Assembly: GCA_964036045.1 (NCBI GenBank)
Contig: OZ038385.1
Location: forward strand, 61,661,919 to 61,725,918
Source of the DNA: Eutreptiella sp. 'Long Island Sound 2002'
Lineage: Eukaryota > Euglenozoa > Euglenophyceae > Eutreptiales > Eutreptiaceae
Reading direction: 5' to 3'
Length of the DNA stretch: 64,000 nt
Part shown: positions 1 to 8,945 of the stretch, piece by piece
How the letters are laid out: each line of letters opens with the position of its first letter
Position numbering within the stretch: position 1 is the stretch's first letter
Position numbers and translations under genes: made by a program
Notes under the pieces: generated by a model
The model's database searches: none
What the model was told of the DNA's origin: nothing
What the model saw: the letters and a program-made list of their open reading frames with translations, nothing else

Positions 1-475
1 AACCCCACGGGTCTGGACCAGTCAGGGGTCCTAACTGTGGGCTCGCTTGTCCCCAAGGAGGGAAGACACACCTTGCCTCATACCACCTTGCTTGTCATTC
101 CCCCCTGGTGTAGTAAGCCACCGTTCTTCGTTGGCTCCCCAAGGTCATTACATCAGGGCAGTCCCCATGCAACACATGGTCAACAAGGCATACACTCGCT
201 GGGTGGCTGCAATCCTGATAAGCGGCCACCTGGCCGACGCTGGAAACCATAGGCATGGGTATGCAGGGCACAGACAGGGTCAGTGCAGTGCTCAGTAAGC
301 AGTAGTCTGTGAAAAAACCAATGGCCTACGGCCAGGGAGTGGTTGTCACGGGGGGCTAACGGTCCTATCCTGCGATGCAATGCGGGGCAACTGTGACAAG
401 TGCTCTTACACGCATACACAGGCACGTCTGCAGAAGAGTGCTCACTGCACCTGTCAGTAGACTGACACAGGGAAA
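1..475. other. Non-coding flank beyond the 3' end of gypsy element 1
   Basis: No gene is supported here. Short reading frames exist on both strands but overlap one another and carry no recognisable motif. The position, directly after the polyprotein stop of the minus-strand retroelement, is where its 3' untranslated region and 3' LTR should lie. I could not find a matching copy at the other end of the element (7521-8257), so no LTR is called. Confidence 0.4.
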
Positions 476-1213
476 TTAGTTTCGCTTCTTACGCTGGGAC
501 ATAGTCTCAGCCCGGGTTAGGAGCTGCCCCTCATTGCTCTCAACGAGGTAAGTGCGGAAGATGGGGTTGATACTCCCATCTGGTTGTATGAAGGCTGACA
601 TAGGTTCCCAGGTCGCCTCGGATAACCCATAGCCATCCCACAGGGTTAGGAGTTTCCAGCCCTGTTTATACTCGTGGCGAGCAATACCTGCAACCACGTA
701 GTAACCATCGACTGGGATCTCATCGGCAGTCATCTCTTCGAGTTCGTCTGCCTCCTCTGGACTGGCAGCGTTCTCTAGGTCTATACGCTCAGCCTCACTG
801 TTGCTGAGACGCCACTCATCCCAAGACAAGTCGTCAGGGGAGTGATAGTGCCTCAACTGCTTAGGTGCACACAGCAGTTCACCACCTAGACGTGGACTGC
901 ACCTGACCTGGATCCTGGATCCATCTATCCTGATGATACGATAGGGTCCAAAGTAAGGGTCCTGTAGGCAGTTACGTGGCCGGGAGGGTAGGCGTGAATG
1001 GTGTACCAAAACAAGGTCACCAACCTTGAAGCTGGCAGGTCGCCGTAGGCGGTTCCGTCGGCTCTGTTCACGGTCACGAATGTGTCTCAGGTTGGCACTA
1101 GCCTGGTTAGCCAGAGACTGCTTGTGTTCCAGCCAATCTCCCACAGGGCTCTTGAAGTCCTCAGGAAAGGGGGTTTTGAAGAACCAAGCAGGTCGTCCTC
1201 CATGGAACAGTTC
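476..1213 (-). CDS. Integrase C-terminus and chromodomain of element 1 (after frameshift)
   Basis: This frame picks up where the polyprotein is broken, so an ATG start is not expected; the first ATG, at 1144, is internal. It contains the basic linker and the integrase C-terminal GDLVLVHHSRL / YFGPYRI block (GPY/F module). A chromodomain-like fold lies at roughly 565-706: YYVVAGIARHEYKQGW, then LLTLWDGYG and EATWEP. Chromodomains direct chromovirus integration to particular chromatin. Here the aromatic cage is only partly conserved (Y, W, W positions visible), so the target mark is unknown. The second gypsy copy ends with the same arrangement. Confidence 0.8.
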   Translation of the reverse strand, partial: ELFHGGRPAWFFKTPFPEDFKSPVGDWLEHKQSLANQASANLRHIRDREQSRRNRLRRPASFKVGDLVLVHHSRLPSRPRNCLQDPYFGPYRIIRIDGSRIQVRCSPRLGGELLCAPKQLRHYHSPDDLSWDEWRLSNSEAERIDLENAASPEEADELEEMTADEIPVDGYYVVAGIARHEYKQGWKLLTLWDGYGLSEATWEPMSAFIQPDGSINPIFRTYLVESNEGQLLTRAETMSQRKKRN

Positions 1214-4200
1214 GGGGGGGTGAAACCCGTAGAAGAGCTCCGCTGTGAGTTCATGGTCAGCACTGCCGAGGGCACTAGGCGTACCCAGTCCTTGGTGCGC
1301 TCCTGTTTCATCAGGATTCTTAAGTTTTGCTCCACCACACGGTTCTGTCTCTCACAGAGAGGGTTAGACGTGTGGGTATGAGGCACACCTGTGGTTACCT
1401 CCACGTTGAGGGCATTTAGCACTCGTTTGTACCACCCAGTGTCACTGCGGATGCGTACATCCACATCAGAGTGCACCTGCTTAGATGCTCCATAGGGTTC
1501 GAACCATTGTTCCACCAACATTTTCACAGTCTGCTCACCTTTGATTTTCTTACTGCAAGGGAACACACGGGTGAAGCGAGATAGACCACAGGTGACCACG
1601 AGGCAACTATCATAGCCGCCGAAGCGTGGTAGGCCGTGGATGAAATCCACGTAGAGAAGAGAGTTAGCACAATAGGGTATGGGTAAGTTGGAGATCAGGC
1701 CCCTATACCTACTGTCGCTCTGCTTGCTGGCATGACAGCCACAAGCATCCACAATGGTCTGCATACGCGACCTCAGTTCAGTCAGGGTTAGACTAGAGTG
1801 GAAACATTCACGGAAGAACTCGACTGAGCGATTAGCGCCAGTGTGACCAGAACTGAGATCGGACCACTGTAGGCACCCATCCAGTCGTGCCTCAGGCACC
1901 ACAATTCGGTCCTCGTAGAAGAGGTACTGATTGTTTTTATACCACTGGTGCCCGTCAATGACACGGGGTTCGAGACCAGTGCTGAGGGTTTGGAGAATTT
2001 CTTCATACTCTGACTGATAGTCGGTTAGACTCCAACCCTCCAGGATTCCAGCAGTGCGCATGGACAGGTCAAGCTGGACATCCATACGCTGGAAAGCCTC
2101 TCTGGCGAGCGACTCAGAGCTCTCACCAGTAAGCGCATCGAAGTTGTTGCGCGATATATAGTCAGACAGTTCACTCTCTATCCCAGGGATATGATGCACT
2201 GTCAGCCTGAACTGGCTCAGGTAAGTCCTCCACCGTTTTAGCTTTGCTTTCTCTTGTGGTGGGGCCTTCTGAAAAGACTTCACAGGCTCCTGGTCACACA
2301 GCCAGACAATAGGGTTAGATCCCAGGAGTCGGGATTGTGACGATAGCACCAACATACCGGCCAGGAGTTCCTGGTCATAGGTGCTGTAATTGGGACGCGC
2401 TTGGTTCCATTTCCAATTCCAGTGTCTCAGTGGCACCAGTCGCCACTCCCTGGTAGGATAGTCATGTTTCAACGAACCATCACGGTTCAGTCCAGTAGTA
2501 CGATAATGGCAGTGGGTTAGTTCAGCGGGGTACAGCTCCTGCCATTGGTAGATCGTACCACCCGCCCCTACAGCACTGGCATCAGTGATCAGGACTATCT
2601 CGCCCTCAGGGCGGGGCACTCCCAGGCAGTTGGAGGAGGCAATCTTCTTCTTCAACTCCTGGAAACATTCTTCCTCTCTGGAGGTCCACCTCCAGGGAGT
2701 AGTTTTCGCGATTAGGTCAGTGAGGGGTGCAGAGGAGTAAGTAAAATTGTGGATGTGACGCCGATAGAAATTACAGGCGCCCACAAAACTCCTCACATCG
2801 TGTAGGCCCTTCTTAGGGTCATCGCGAATCTGCATGTCCTGTAGGGGCTGCATCTTAGACGCGGCTGGTTTCCACCAGCCATACCCCACGTTGAAACCAA
2901 AATACTCCGTCTCCTCTTTCATAAACTCACATTTTTCGAGTTTGATTCGGAGATGGTTTTCTTGACAGACAATGAAAAATTCACGGAGGAGAAGGACATG
3001 GTCCTCTTTGGTATTAGTACCAAAACTCACGTCGTCGATGTGAGCCTCCATTTCTGCACCCCGAGAAATCAACTCTTGTACTAGAGGCCTGCGCCTCAGT
3101 ATGTACAAAATTTTGTTCATAAGCTCCTGGAAGAGCGCTGGGGCATTAGCCACCCCGAAAGGCATAACCTTCCACTTGAAGACACCACCCTTAGGGGTTA
3201 TAAAGGCCAGCAGCTCCTGAGCTGCGGCGGTTAGGTCCACCTGCCAGAAACCAGAGCGTTTGTCCATTTTTGTCTTGTACCTGCATTTGGCACTACGCTC
3301 CAGGGTGTTTTCCATGTTAGGATTACTCCCTGAGTGGTTCTGGGCTTTCTTGTTGACCTCACCATAGTCTACAACCAGACGTAGGGCAGTCGACCCTGGT
3401 TTGGCAACAAGGAAACAGGGACTGCAGTGATGGGGATAGTCCCCGTGCTTATACTCTTCAACGAGGCCAGCATCAATGCATTCCTGGAGCTGGCGCTCGA
3501 TTTCTTCAACCTGTTCCTGTGGAGCGGGATAGGGACGACGCCTCACTCGCGTCTTTTCAAATTCTGGTTTCAATTTCAGGTCCATCCGGACCAGTTTTTT
3601 ACAACAAATGGGAGGGGGCAAGCTGCCGAACACCTCCTCATAGGTTATCAGCAGTTTCTTCAGGCGGGGGTCAAGGTTAAGACTCTCGAGTTTCTGAAGG
3701 AAATCCTCCTCAGCATGGAGGTTGCTCTTTCCATGTTCTTTCTTTTTCTGCCGATCAGCAGTTTCGGCAGGCACAGAACCATCGTCCCACTCAGGGGGAC
3801 ATTGCTGCCCATAGTGCAGAGAATACACTAGAGGTATCTCAGGATCAAGCAGCGTATAGGACTCATCGTCCTCCTCAGACCAGATGGAGGATTTCCAGGT
3901 CTGTCTGAGGTATTGCAGCCGCTCTTGGCGCTCAATACCTTCGGCCTTCAGGTACAACAGCCGCCAGAGTTCCGAAGTGTGATGCTCAGACAATGGCATG
4001 TTATTAGCAGCAGAGCGCGCCAGAGCATCAGCACTCCGGTCCACGGGTTCACTTGTGTGCATAGGCTGCATGTGTAGCACTGGCTTCCCAACAGGGGAAG
4101 CGGGTTCAGAGGTTGACTCTAGATCTACCTCCTCTGGCAACAGCTGGGCTAGGAAGGCACTATGTTTTAGGGCAACACAGCTGGGATCAACAGAAGGAAT

Positions 4201-4314
4201 AGTGCTGGCGATCTCAGACAGTTGGTCGTCAGCATCCTCTTTTACAGCTGCAGGTTCCAGATAGACATCGGGAGACTCACACCCTGTAAGTGTGGCAGAT
4301 AGGTGCTCGGGAGA
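1087..4314 (-). CDS. Reverse transcriptase / RNase H / integrase polyprotein of element 1
   Basis: The frame is open from 4314, with the first ATG at 4140 (1017 residues from there). RT occupies roughly residues 190-430. It has KMDKRSGFWQVDL (Ty3 'DLRSGY' block), KWKVMPFGVANAPALFQ, and the catalytic loop HIDD at 367-370 (positions 3031-3042), where almost all relatives have YxDD. RNase H follows, with ITDAS, YDQELLA and CDQEPV supplying the acidic residues. Integrase is recognisable by SSGHTGA and a Cys cluster, then YVDF, HSDVDVR and NPLCERQNR as the likely D,D,E triad. The last ~30 residues are out of frame. The shift is at the seven-C run (1214-1220), and the true continuation is the frame ending at 476. 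It is a cytoplasmic/nuclear replication enzyme set of the element. Confidence 0.92.
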   Translation of the reverse strand, partial: SPEHLSATLTGCESPDVYLEPAAVKEDADDQLSEIASTIPSVDPSCVALKHSAFLAQLLPEEVDLESTSEPASPVGKPVLHMQPMHTSEPVDRSADALARSAANNMPLSEHHTSELWRLLYLKAEGIERQERLQYLRQTWKSSIWSEEDDESYTLLDPEIPLVYSLHYGQQCPPEWDDGSVPAETADRQKKKEHGKSNLHAEEDFLQKLESLNLDPRLKKLLITYEEVFGSLPPPICCKKLVRMDLKLKPEFEKTRVRRRPYPAPQEQVEEIERQLQECIDAGLVEEYKHGDYPHHCSPCFLVAKPGSTALRLVVDYGEVNKKAQNHSGSNPNMENTLERSAKCRYKTKMDKRSGFWQVDLTAAAQELLAFITPKGGVFKWKVMPFGVANAPALFQELMNKILYILRRRPLVQELISRGAEMEAHIDDVSFGTNTKEDHVLLLREFFIVCQENHLRIKLEKCEFMKEETEYFGFNVGYGWWKPAASKMQPLQDMQIRDDPKKGLHDVRSFVGACNFYRRHIHNFTYSSAPLTDLIAKTTPWRWTSREEECFQELKKKIASSNCLGVPRPEGEIVLITDASAVGAGGTIYQWQELYPAELTHCHYRTTGLNRDGSLKHDYPTREWRLVPLRHWNWKWNQARPNYSTYDQELLAGMLVLSSQSRLLGSNPIVWLCDQEPVKSFQKAPPQEKAKLKRWRTYLSQFRLTVHHIPGIESELSDYISRNNFDALTGESSESLAREAFQRMDVQLDLSMRTAGILEGWSLTDYQSEYEEILQTLSTGLEPRVIDGHQWYKNNQYLFYEDRIVVPEARLDGCLQWSDLSSGHTGANRSVEFFRECFHSSLTLTELRSRMQTIVDACGCHASKQSDSRYRGLISNLPIPYCANSLLYVDFIHGLPRFGGYDSCLVVTCGLSRFTRVFPCSKKIKGEQTVKMLVEQWFEPYGASKQVHSDVDVRIRSDTGWYKRVLNALNVEVTTGVPHTHTSNPLCERQNRVVEQNLRILMKQERTKDWVRLVPSAVLTMNSQRSSSTGFTPPNCSMEDDLLGSSKPPFLRTSRALWEIGWNTSSLWLTRLVPT

Positions 4315-5277
4315 TCAATTTTTGAGATCATAAAGGGTCAGGCCACGATTTTCGGCCATGACCTCTTTCAGTAGCACCTGGTCTAGGTCACACAGGGGTA
4401 CAGGATTGAGAGATCCATCGACGATGGACAGGAAACTGGGCCACTCAGGGGCCTGCATAGCTGTGTCTGAGTCCTCAGGCACATAGATGGGGCCGTCGGG
4501 GAGTTGCACTCTTCCCACGGTCATTCGATCTAGCATACGGCGCCAGTAAGCATGTTCACCAGAGCAACCCCAGTCAGGGGTGCACATAACAACCCTTCCT
4601 CCCTCATAAGCGATTTTGGTTAGAACCTTCGCGAGCAGGGAGAAGGGAGGGTTAGCATACGCTAGGCCCATTGCTTTCCAGAAGAAACGGAAAGCATTGT
4701 TCAGTTGTTTAGAGCAGTACAACTGCATGATGTGCTGTTGTTGGCTCGCAAACAATTCCACCTCGATCTCATCCAGGTTTACCTGAAGGGCCGCCAGTCC
4801 ATTTTTAAGAACGTGACAGGCCAATTGGTAGTTTTCAGTACGATAGTTAGTCTTGGAAGCGTAGCGCAGCCCAGACTCTTTTCGTCCTGACAGCTCCAAA
4901 GGTACGGAGAATAGCCCACTGCCAAAGTCGCAGTGCAAAGAATAGGGGCGCTCGAGGGACAGCATTTTTACCTGGGGGTTTCTTCGCAGGAAGTCGGTGC
5001 CAATGACGATGTCAAAGGCGTCGGTGTCCAGCACTCTGCAGTGTTGGGTCACAGTTTCGTCACCCAGACATATAGTCACATCGACCCCGCCCAAGGAATG
5101 GATGGTACGCCCATCCCCTACTCTTATCGCCACGGTCTTAGTTTTCTTTAAAGTTCTTAGCAGGCGCCGGGCCACTATGGAAAGTGTTGCACCGGTGTCA
5201 AGCACCGCTCGAAAAACCTGATCCCCGATTTTCACGAGGATACAGAAAACCAAGTCCTCCTCTTCGGAGCCGCCCCC
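4315..5277 (-). CDS. Retropepsin plus Dam-methyltransferase-like segment, element 1
   Basis: The frame is open from just after the TAG at 5278; the first ATG is at 5253 (312 residues from there). Counting from that Met, residues 19-23 are DTGAT, the catalytic aspartate motif of retroviral-type aspartic proteases. Residues 81-89 (DIVIGTDFL) match the second conserved retropepsin strand. A separate segment follows: ELFAS at 166-170, then AYANPPFSLL at about 198-207 and a short VVMCTPDW strand. This resembles the Dam-like (N6-adenine) methyltransferase segment known from DIRS-type retroelements, where NPPF is the catalytic motif IV. No convincing AdoMet-binding motif I is seen, so activity is doubtful. 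A TGA at 4315-4317 separates this frame from RT, which is in the same frame. Confidence 0.75.
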   Translation of the reverse strand, partial: GGGSEEEDLVFCILVKIGDQVFRAVLDTGATLSIVARRLLRTLKKTKTVAIRVGDGRTIHSLGGVDVTICLGDETVTQHCRVLDTDAFDIVIGTDFLRRNPQVKMLSLERPYSLHCDFGSGLFSVPLELSGRKESGLRYASKTNYRTENYQLACHVLKNGLAALQVNLDEIEVELFASQQQHIMQLYCSKQLNNAFRFFWKAMGLAYANPPFSLLAKVLTKIAYEGGRVVMCTPDWGCSGEHAYWRRMLDRMTVGRVQLPDGPIYVPEDSDTAMQAPEWPSFLSIVDGSLNPVPLCDLDQVLLKEVMAENRGLTLYDLKN

Positions 5278-5508
5278 CTACTCCTCATCAGGGAACTTGA
5301 CATCCACCCCTGATGCAATGAGGGACTTGGCCATCCAGGCCAAGCGCCTCTTCTTGGAATTATTCCCCTCAGGGGTAGCGTTATCCCCTTGGGGGCGCTT
5401 CTTGGGGTCACCTGCGGCAGGAGCGGGTGTAGCAGCAGGAGTGGGTGTAGCAACGGGCGCTGATGAGCGCCTCTGGGGGTTAAAGGGTCCATTTTTGCCA
5501 CCCCCCCT
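5278..5508 (-). CDS. Gag C-terminal tail in the pol frame, ending at an in-frame TAG
   Basis: After the G-run frame junction, about 76 codons encode a Pro/Ala-rich and basic tail, with a KKRPQ / KKRR cluster that could be a nuclear localisation or nucleic-acid-binding segment (inferred). It ends at TAG (5278-5280), and the same frame continues directly into the protease. A single stop between gag and pol in one frame is the arrangement used by gammaretroviruses, which read through it. Here it could equally be a decay mutation. Confidence 0.5.
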   Translation of the reverse strand, partial: RGGGKNGPFNPQRRSSAPVATPTPAATPAPAAGDPKKRPQGDNATPEGNNSKKRRLAWMAKSLIASGVDVKFPDEE

Positions 5509-6421
5509 TGCCACCTCTTTTACCACCTTTATCCCCATTCGGGGGATATCTGGCGGGCGTTTGGGTCTTCTGGCGTTCCGCCTCCTGACGCTTGAGTTTG
5601 TCACTCTCGCGTTTCTTGATGTGGCATTCGTCCTCGTAGTGACGACGTTTGCCACAGTAACCACAGGTGATGGTACACCTGAAATGGTCCTGATGGGTCA
5701 CAGGTTTCCCATCTTTGGTATGCTGCTGACGTTTCATCTGCAGCATACAGCCACTGCGGAGATCGCAGTCAGAGGCATGACAAGGTCCCCCCTTGTCATT
5801 GACAGGTTTGCAGTAGAACAGGGGGGCTGTACCTGCATCAGGTTTAACCTCATTCATGGCACGTAGGTTACCCCTCCCTTTACCACCTCCCTGGTTGGTG
5901 TTAGTGGGATTTTTAGGCCCTTTCCCTTCGCCGCGTTCCGGGGTAGGGGTACCACCTCGACCCAAATGCTTCTTGAGGAATTTCTCCATGTGGGAGTCAT
6001 TCTCTCTCTCAAGAGCTAGCTCAATCAAGAGGTCCACCAGTTCATCGTACGAGTGGGTCCTGCTCTTCCTCTCAGAGGTGGAACGGCAATCATCCCACGT
6101 ACGTTGGGGGATCTTACTCATGAGCCACAGGTGGGGCTCAGTGGCTCCGTAGGAGCCCACGTTCATCCTCGAAAACAAGTACTCCAAGTCGCACACATAT
6201 TCAGAAATTCGTGCAGCGGATGGAAACTCAGGGAGCATAGGTAGCTCCTCTATCTGTGTGTGTACGCTGAGGTCAGTCTCATAGACTGGGAATGTTTTCT
6301 CCAACCTCAGGAGTACCCTCGCCCAGGTAGAACAGGTTTTCACAATCTGTTTCACCTGTTTTTGCAACAATTTCTTTTTGCATGAGCGTTTCAGCAGTGA
6401 GCATTTGGTGGCCACATCCAC
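5480..6421 (-). CDS. Gag capsid/nucleocapsid segment with CCHC zinc knuckle, element 1
   Basis: The frame encodes a capsid-like region, then a basic Gly-rich linker and a zinc knuckle, CGYCGKRRHYEDEC, with spacing C-x2-C-x4-H-x4-C, at about 5625-5670. This motif binds RNA in retroviral and retrotransposon nucleocapsids. A second Cys/His cluster just before it (CKP...CHASDCDLRSGC) may be an extra metal site. The effective start is probably not the first ATG at 6421 but the frame junction near 6360. The frame ends in a basic Lys/Gly tail after a seven-G run (5502-5508 on the plus strand as C). Removing one G continues the tail into the frame that leads to protease. Confidence 0.7.
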   Translation of the reverse strand: MDVATKCSLLKRSCKKKLLQKQVKQIVKTCSTWARVLLRLEKTFPVYETDLSVHTQIEELPMLPEFPSAARISEYVCDLEYLFSRMNVGSYGATEPHLWLMSKIPQRTWDDCRSTSERKSRTHSYDELVDLLIELALERENDSHMEKFLKKHLGRGGTPTPERGEGKGPKNPTNTNQGGGKGRGNLRAMNEVKPDAGTAPLFYCKPVNDKGGPCHASDCDLRSGCMLQMKRQQHTKDGKPVTHQDHFRCTITCGYCGKRRHYEDECHIKKRESDKLKRQEAERQKTQTPARYPPNGDKGGKRGGKGGWQKWTL

Positions 6422-7520
6422 ATGGGATTGGCCAGTCTACAAAAGGAGTTCTGCAAATTCTTCTGCCCATTGGGGCCGGTTTTTGGGGGTCGACCTCCGG
6501 CGGTTCCAGCTGGATGTTCGCCTGGGCAATAGGTCTGCCCGTCTTTGCACCCCCCGGAGTTAGGCCTGAAGGCGACACGCCGGCAAGAGGTGCCAGGGCT
6601 GACAGCCCTCTTTTTTCAATCTGTGTGACAGGCACGTCCTGTAGTTCAGCCATGGGCACAGTCCTGGTACGGGGGTGAAAGGGGCTGGGGCAGGTGACCT
6701 TAGGCAACAGCCTTGAGACCCTTGATCTCTTAAGATCTTCGGCCAGGGTACTCAGTCCTGGGGAGAGAGAGGGTAACTCTGGCTCGGGTAAGGGTTCTGC
6801 AATACCCAGTTTACCCTCAATGGCCTCCGATAGGGCCGTCACATCTGGATCTTCTGATCCAGACAGGAGTTTGGCCAACAGTTCGGCCGTATGATCCAGG
6901 GCACCGTAGGTTGGCCTTGGATGATGTTGTTCCTCAACTCGAGTCGGGCCCAATTCGGGAGCCCTTGGGGTTGGACAACATGCTCTTGGATACTCAGGTC
7001 TTGGTCGTCCTGGCAGGGATGCAGTCTCGGCTCTGTCGGACGGCGGGCCAGAGTGCGTGTAGGACCCTAGGTCTGTACGTGGTCTGGATCCATGTACTGC
7101 CAATGGCTCCTCTCCATCTTCTCCACGAATGGATTTGTAGTACTCCTCATGGAGGATGTATTCATCCATTTTCTTCCTCAGTTCCTCATACTCCTCAGCG
7201 CCTTCAATCGCTGTTGAGGATGAAGCCGGACAGTTGGATCTGGATACTGAGGCTGCTACACGTCTGTGGAGATGACTGAAGCTGTCTCCACCGTGGGCCG
7301 CTAAGGCCTCGGTGGTAAGGCCTTTTTTTTCTTCCGCCCTTCTGCGTTCTGGATCTCCTTGGGACCCAGATGCGCCAATGAGATGTTGTGGAGCTCGGTA
7401 AGGTGGTTCACTCATTGGGTGGGCCATGCTGCCCATTTGCACTTGGACAGTTCTGATGGGCCAGGTCCTGACGCTTGGCGTGGACATGATGAACTTGTTG
7501 TTGAGCTTTGTGTGCTGCAC
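6279..7520 (-). CDS. Gag-like N-terminal polyprotein segment of element 1
   Basis: A 413-residue frame starting with ATG at 7520. It is rich in Pro, Ser, Arg and Glu, with an acidic stretch near residues 105-135, and has no sequence match I can name. Its job as Gag is inferred from position, immediately 5' of the zinc-knuckle segment. The last ~28 codons, beyond about position 6360, overlap the next frame and are probably out of frame. Dropping one A from the coding-strand AAAAA run there joins this frame to the downstream Gag frame. The alternative is a true +1 shift. Nothing downstream shares this N-terminus, because the second gypsy copy is truncated. Confidence 0.6.
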   Translation of the reverse strand: MQHTKLNNKFIMSTPSVRTWPIRTVQVQMGSMAHPMSEPPYRAPQHLIGASGSQGDPERRRAEEKKGLTTEALAAHGGDSFSHLHRRVAASVSRSNCPASSSTAIEGAEEYEELRKKMDEYILHEEYYKSIRGEDGEEPLAVHGSRPRTDLGSYTHSGPPSDRAETASLPGRPRPEYPRACCPTPRAPELGPTRVEEQHHPRPTYGALDHTAELLAKLLSGSEDPDVTALSEAIEGKLGIAEPLPEPELPSLSPGLSTLAEDLKRSRVSRLLPKVTCPSPFHPRTRTVPMAELQDVPVTQIEKRGLSALAPLAGVSPSGLTPGGAKTGRPIAQANIQLEPPEVDPQKPAPMGRRICRTPFVDWPIPCGCGHQMLTAETLMQKEIVAKTGETDCENLFYLGEGTPEVGENIPSL

Positions 7521-8257
7521 TTCTTCTCAGGGTCGGTTCAAAAGGTCACAAGGGACTGTCTCTGCTCCCTAAAAAATGTCCTTGATTTATGCCCTAGATA
7601 TTTTGATGAAATCCTGCAGGTTTTGTAGTTGAAAACCCAAACCAAAGCAGCAAGTAGAGCAAGAACAGGATGTGGATCGAATCAATGATTGGTTCTGGAA
7701 TCCAGTGTAACACAGACGGGCTGCAGATATACAAAGCAGGTTTATGCACAAAGATTCAATCACAAATGGATAATACAAAAGATTTTATATGAAAATTCGT
7801 CTGACTCTTGCCTCAGAGATAGCATTAGGCACTTCATGTGCACTCTTTTTGGTGAAATGGTGCTGGTTAGGAATGTGGGGCATAGATGTCAGGACCACAC
7901 AGAAAATGACTTGGCCAAGCAACTGAATTCAGAAACAGTCAAAAAGTAGGACCACAATAAGTGGTAGAAACAATTGAGTATAGGGGTCCTGGGGTGGGTG
8001 ACCACTAGGCTTAACCTCCAAGGCCTAAAGCATGAAATGCCTATTTTATTTCGGTATATCCTCCATGAAGGAAGGTAGCTCCGCTCAGTTGAGTGGTAGG
8101 GGTGAACTTCATGGGGGGCTAGGGTCACAACCCTAGTTACTTTGAGAAAGTGTACTTTAGGCAACAAAAGAGAGATAAAAACACTTAAGTTTGTCTTAGC
8201 ATCAGCAAAAAGGTTTTAAGGGGGGCTTGGCCTGGATCAAGCCCTCCAAGAAAGACA
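7521..8257. other. Non-coding interval between the two gypsy elements
   Basis: About 740 bp without a supportable gene. It is where the 5' untranslated region and 5' LTR of minus-strand element 1 should be. I looked for a copy of positions 1-475 here and did not see one, and I saw no clear primer-binding site. Short frames present show no motif. Confidence 0.4.
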
Positions 8258-8282
8258 TGGCAGTGACTTTTTCTTACTCAAG

Positions 8283-8945
8283 ATGGACAAGAGGAGCGGA
8301 TTCTGGCAGGTGGACCTGACGCCCAACGCTCAGGAGCTACTAGCCTTCATCACCCCTCAGGGGAGGGTGTTCAAGTGGAAGGTCATGCCGTTTGGCGTGG
8401 CCAACGCACCCGCTCTATTCCAGGAGCTGATGAACAAGATCTTGTCCATCCTACGAAGGAGACCTAAGGTGCAGGAACTCATATCCCGTGGGGCCCAGAT
8501 GGAAGCACACATCGACGATGTATGCCTCGGGACCAATACCCAGGAGGACCACCTGATCCTCTTGGGTGAGTTCTTTGCGGTCTGCCAACAGAACCACACA
8601 CGACTCAAGCTGGAGAAGTGTGAGTTCATGCAGGAGACCATGCAGTACCTGGGGTTTGACGTTGGCTATGGGTGGTGGACCCCAGCGGCCTTTAAGGCCA
8701 AACCCCTGATGGACGCTAAGGTACCGCACAAAGACCCCAAGAAAGGACTGCATGGTGTACGCAGTTTCATTGGGGCATGCAACTTCTATCGCCGCAATAT
8801 CAAAAACTTCACCTACACCAGCGCGATTCTGACGGACCTGATCAAGAAGAGTACTACTTGGCGCTGGGGCCAACAATCAAAGACAAGGTGGCCAATGCTA
8901 AGTGCTTGGGCGTGCCTAGGGCACAGGAGGAGATTATCCTGGTGA
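8283..8945 (+). pseudogene. Reverse transcriptase fragment of element 2
   Basis: Encodes RT from the MDKRSGFWQVDL block through KWKVMPFGVANAPALFQELM and the catalytic EAHIDDV loop, with HIDD at 8508-8519. The thumb/connection follows (GVRSFIGACNFYRRNI). After about 8865 the frame is wrong. Compared with element 1, a short stretch just before RNase H (around SREEECFQEL) is missing and the phase changes, so the last ~25 residues are not authentic. It lacks the N-terminal fingers of RT and cannot be functional alone. The ATG at 8283 is an internal Met, not a start. Confidence 0.88.

Larger units (their letters stand above)
476..7520 (-). mobile_element. Ty3/gypsy chromovirus-type LTR retrotransposon (element 1), damaged
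   Basis: A near full-length retroelement body reads right to left: gag with a CCHC knuckle, aspartic protease, a Dam-methyltransferase-like segment, reverse transcriptase, RNase H, integrase and a C-terminal chromodomain. RT before integrase is the Ty3/gypsy order, and the chromodomain places it with the chromoviruses. The reading frame is broken by three single-base shifts, near 6360 (A run), 5502-5508 (seven G on the coding strand) and 1214-1220 (seven C on the coding strand). It also has two in-frame stops, TAG at 5278-5280 and TGA at 4315-4317. Flanking LTRs were not recognised. Shifts lying in homopolymers could be sequence errors, so the degree of decay is uncertain. Confidence 0.9.

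Noticed and set aside
1-475. 3' LTR of gypsy element 1
   Set aside because: No matching copy was found at the other end of the element and no clean ends or target duplication were seen.
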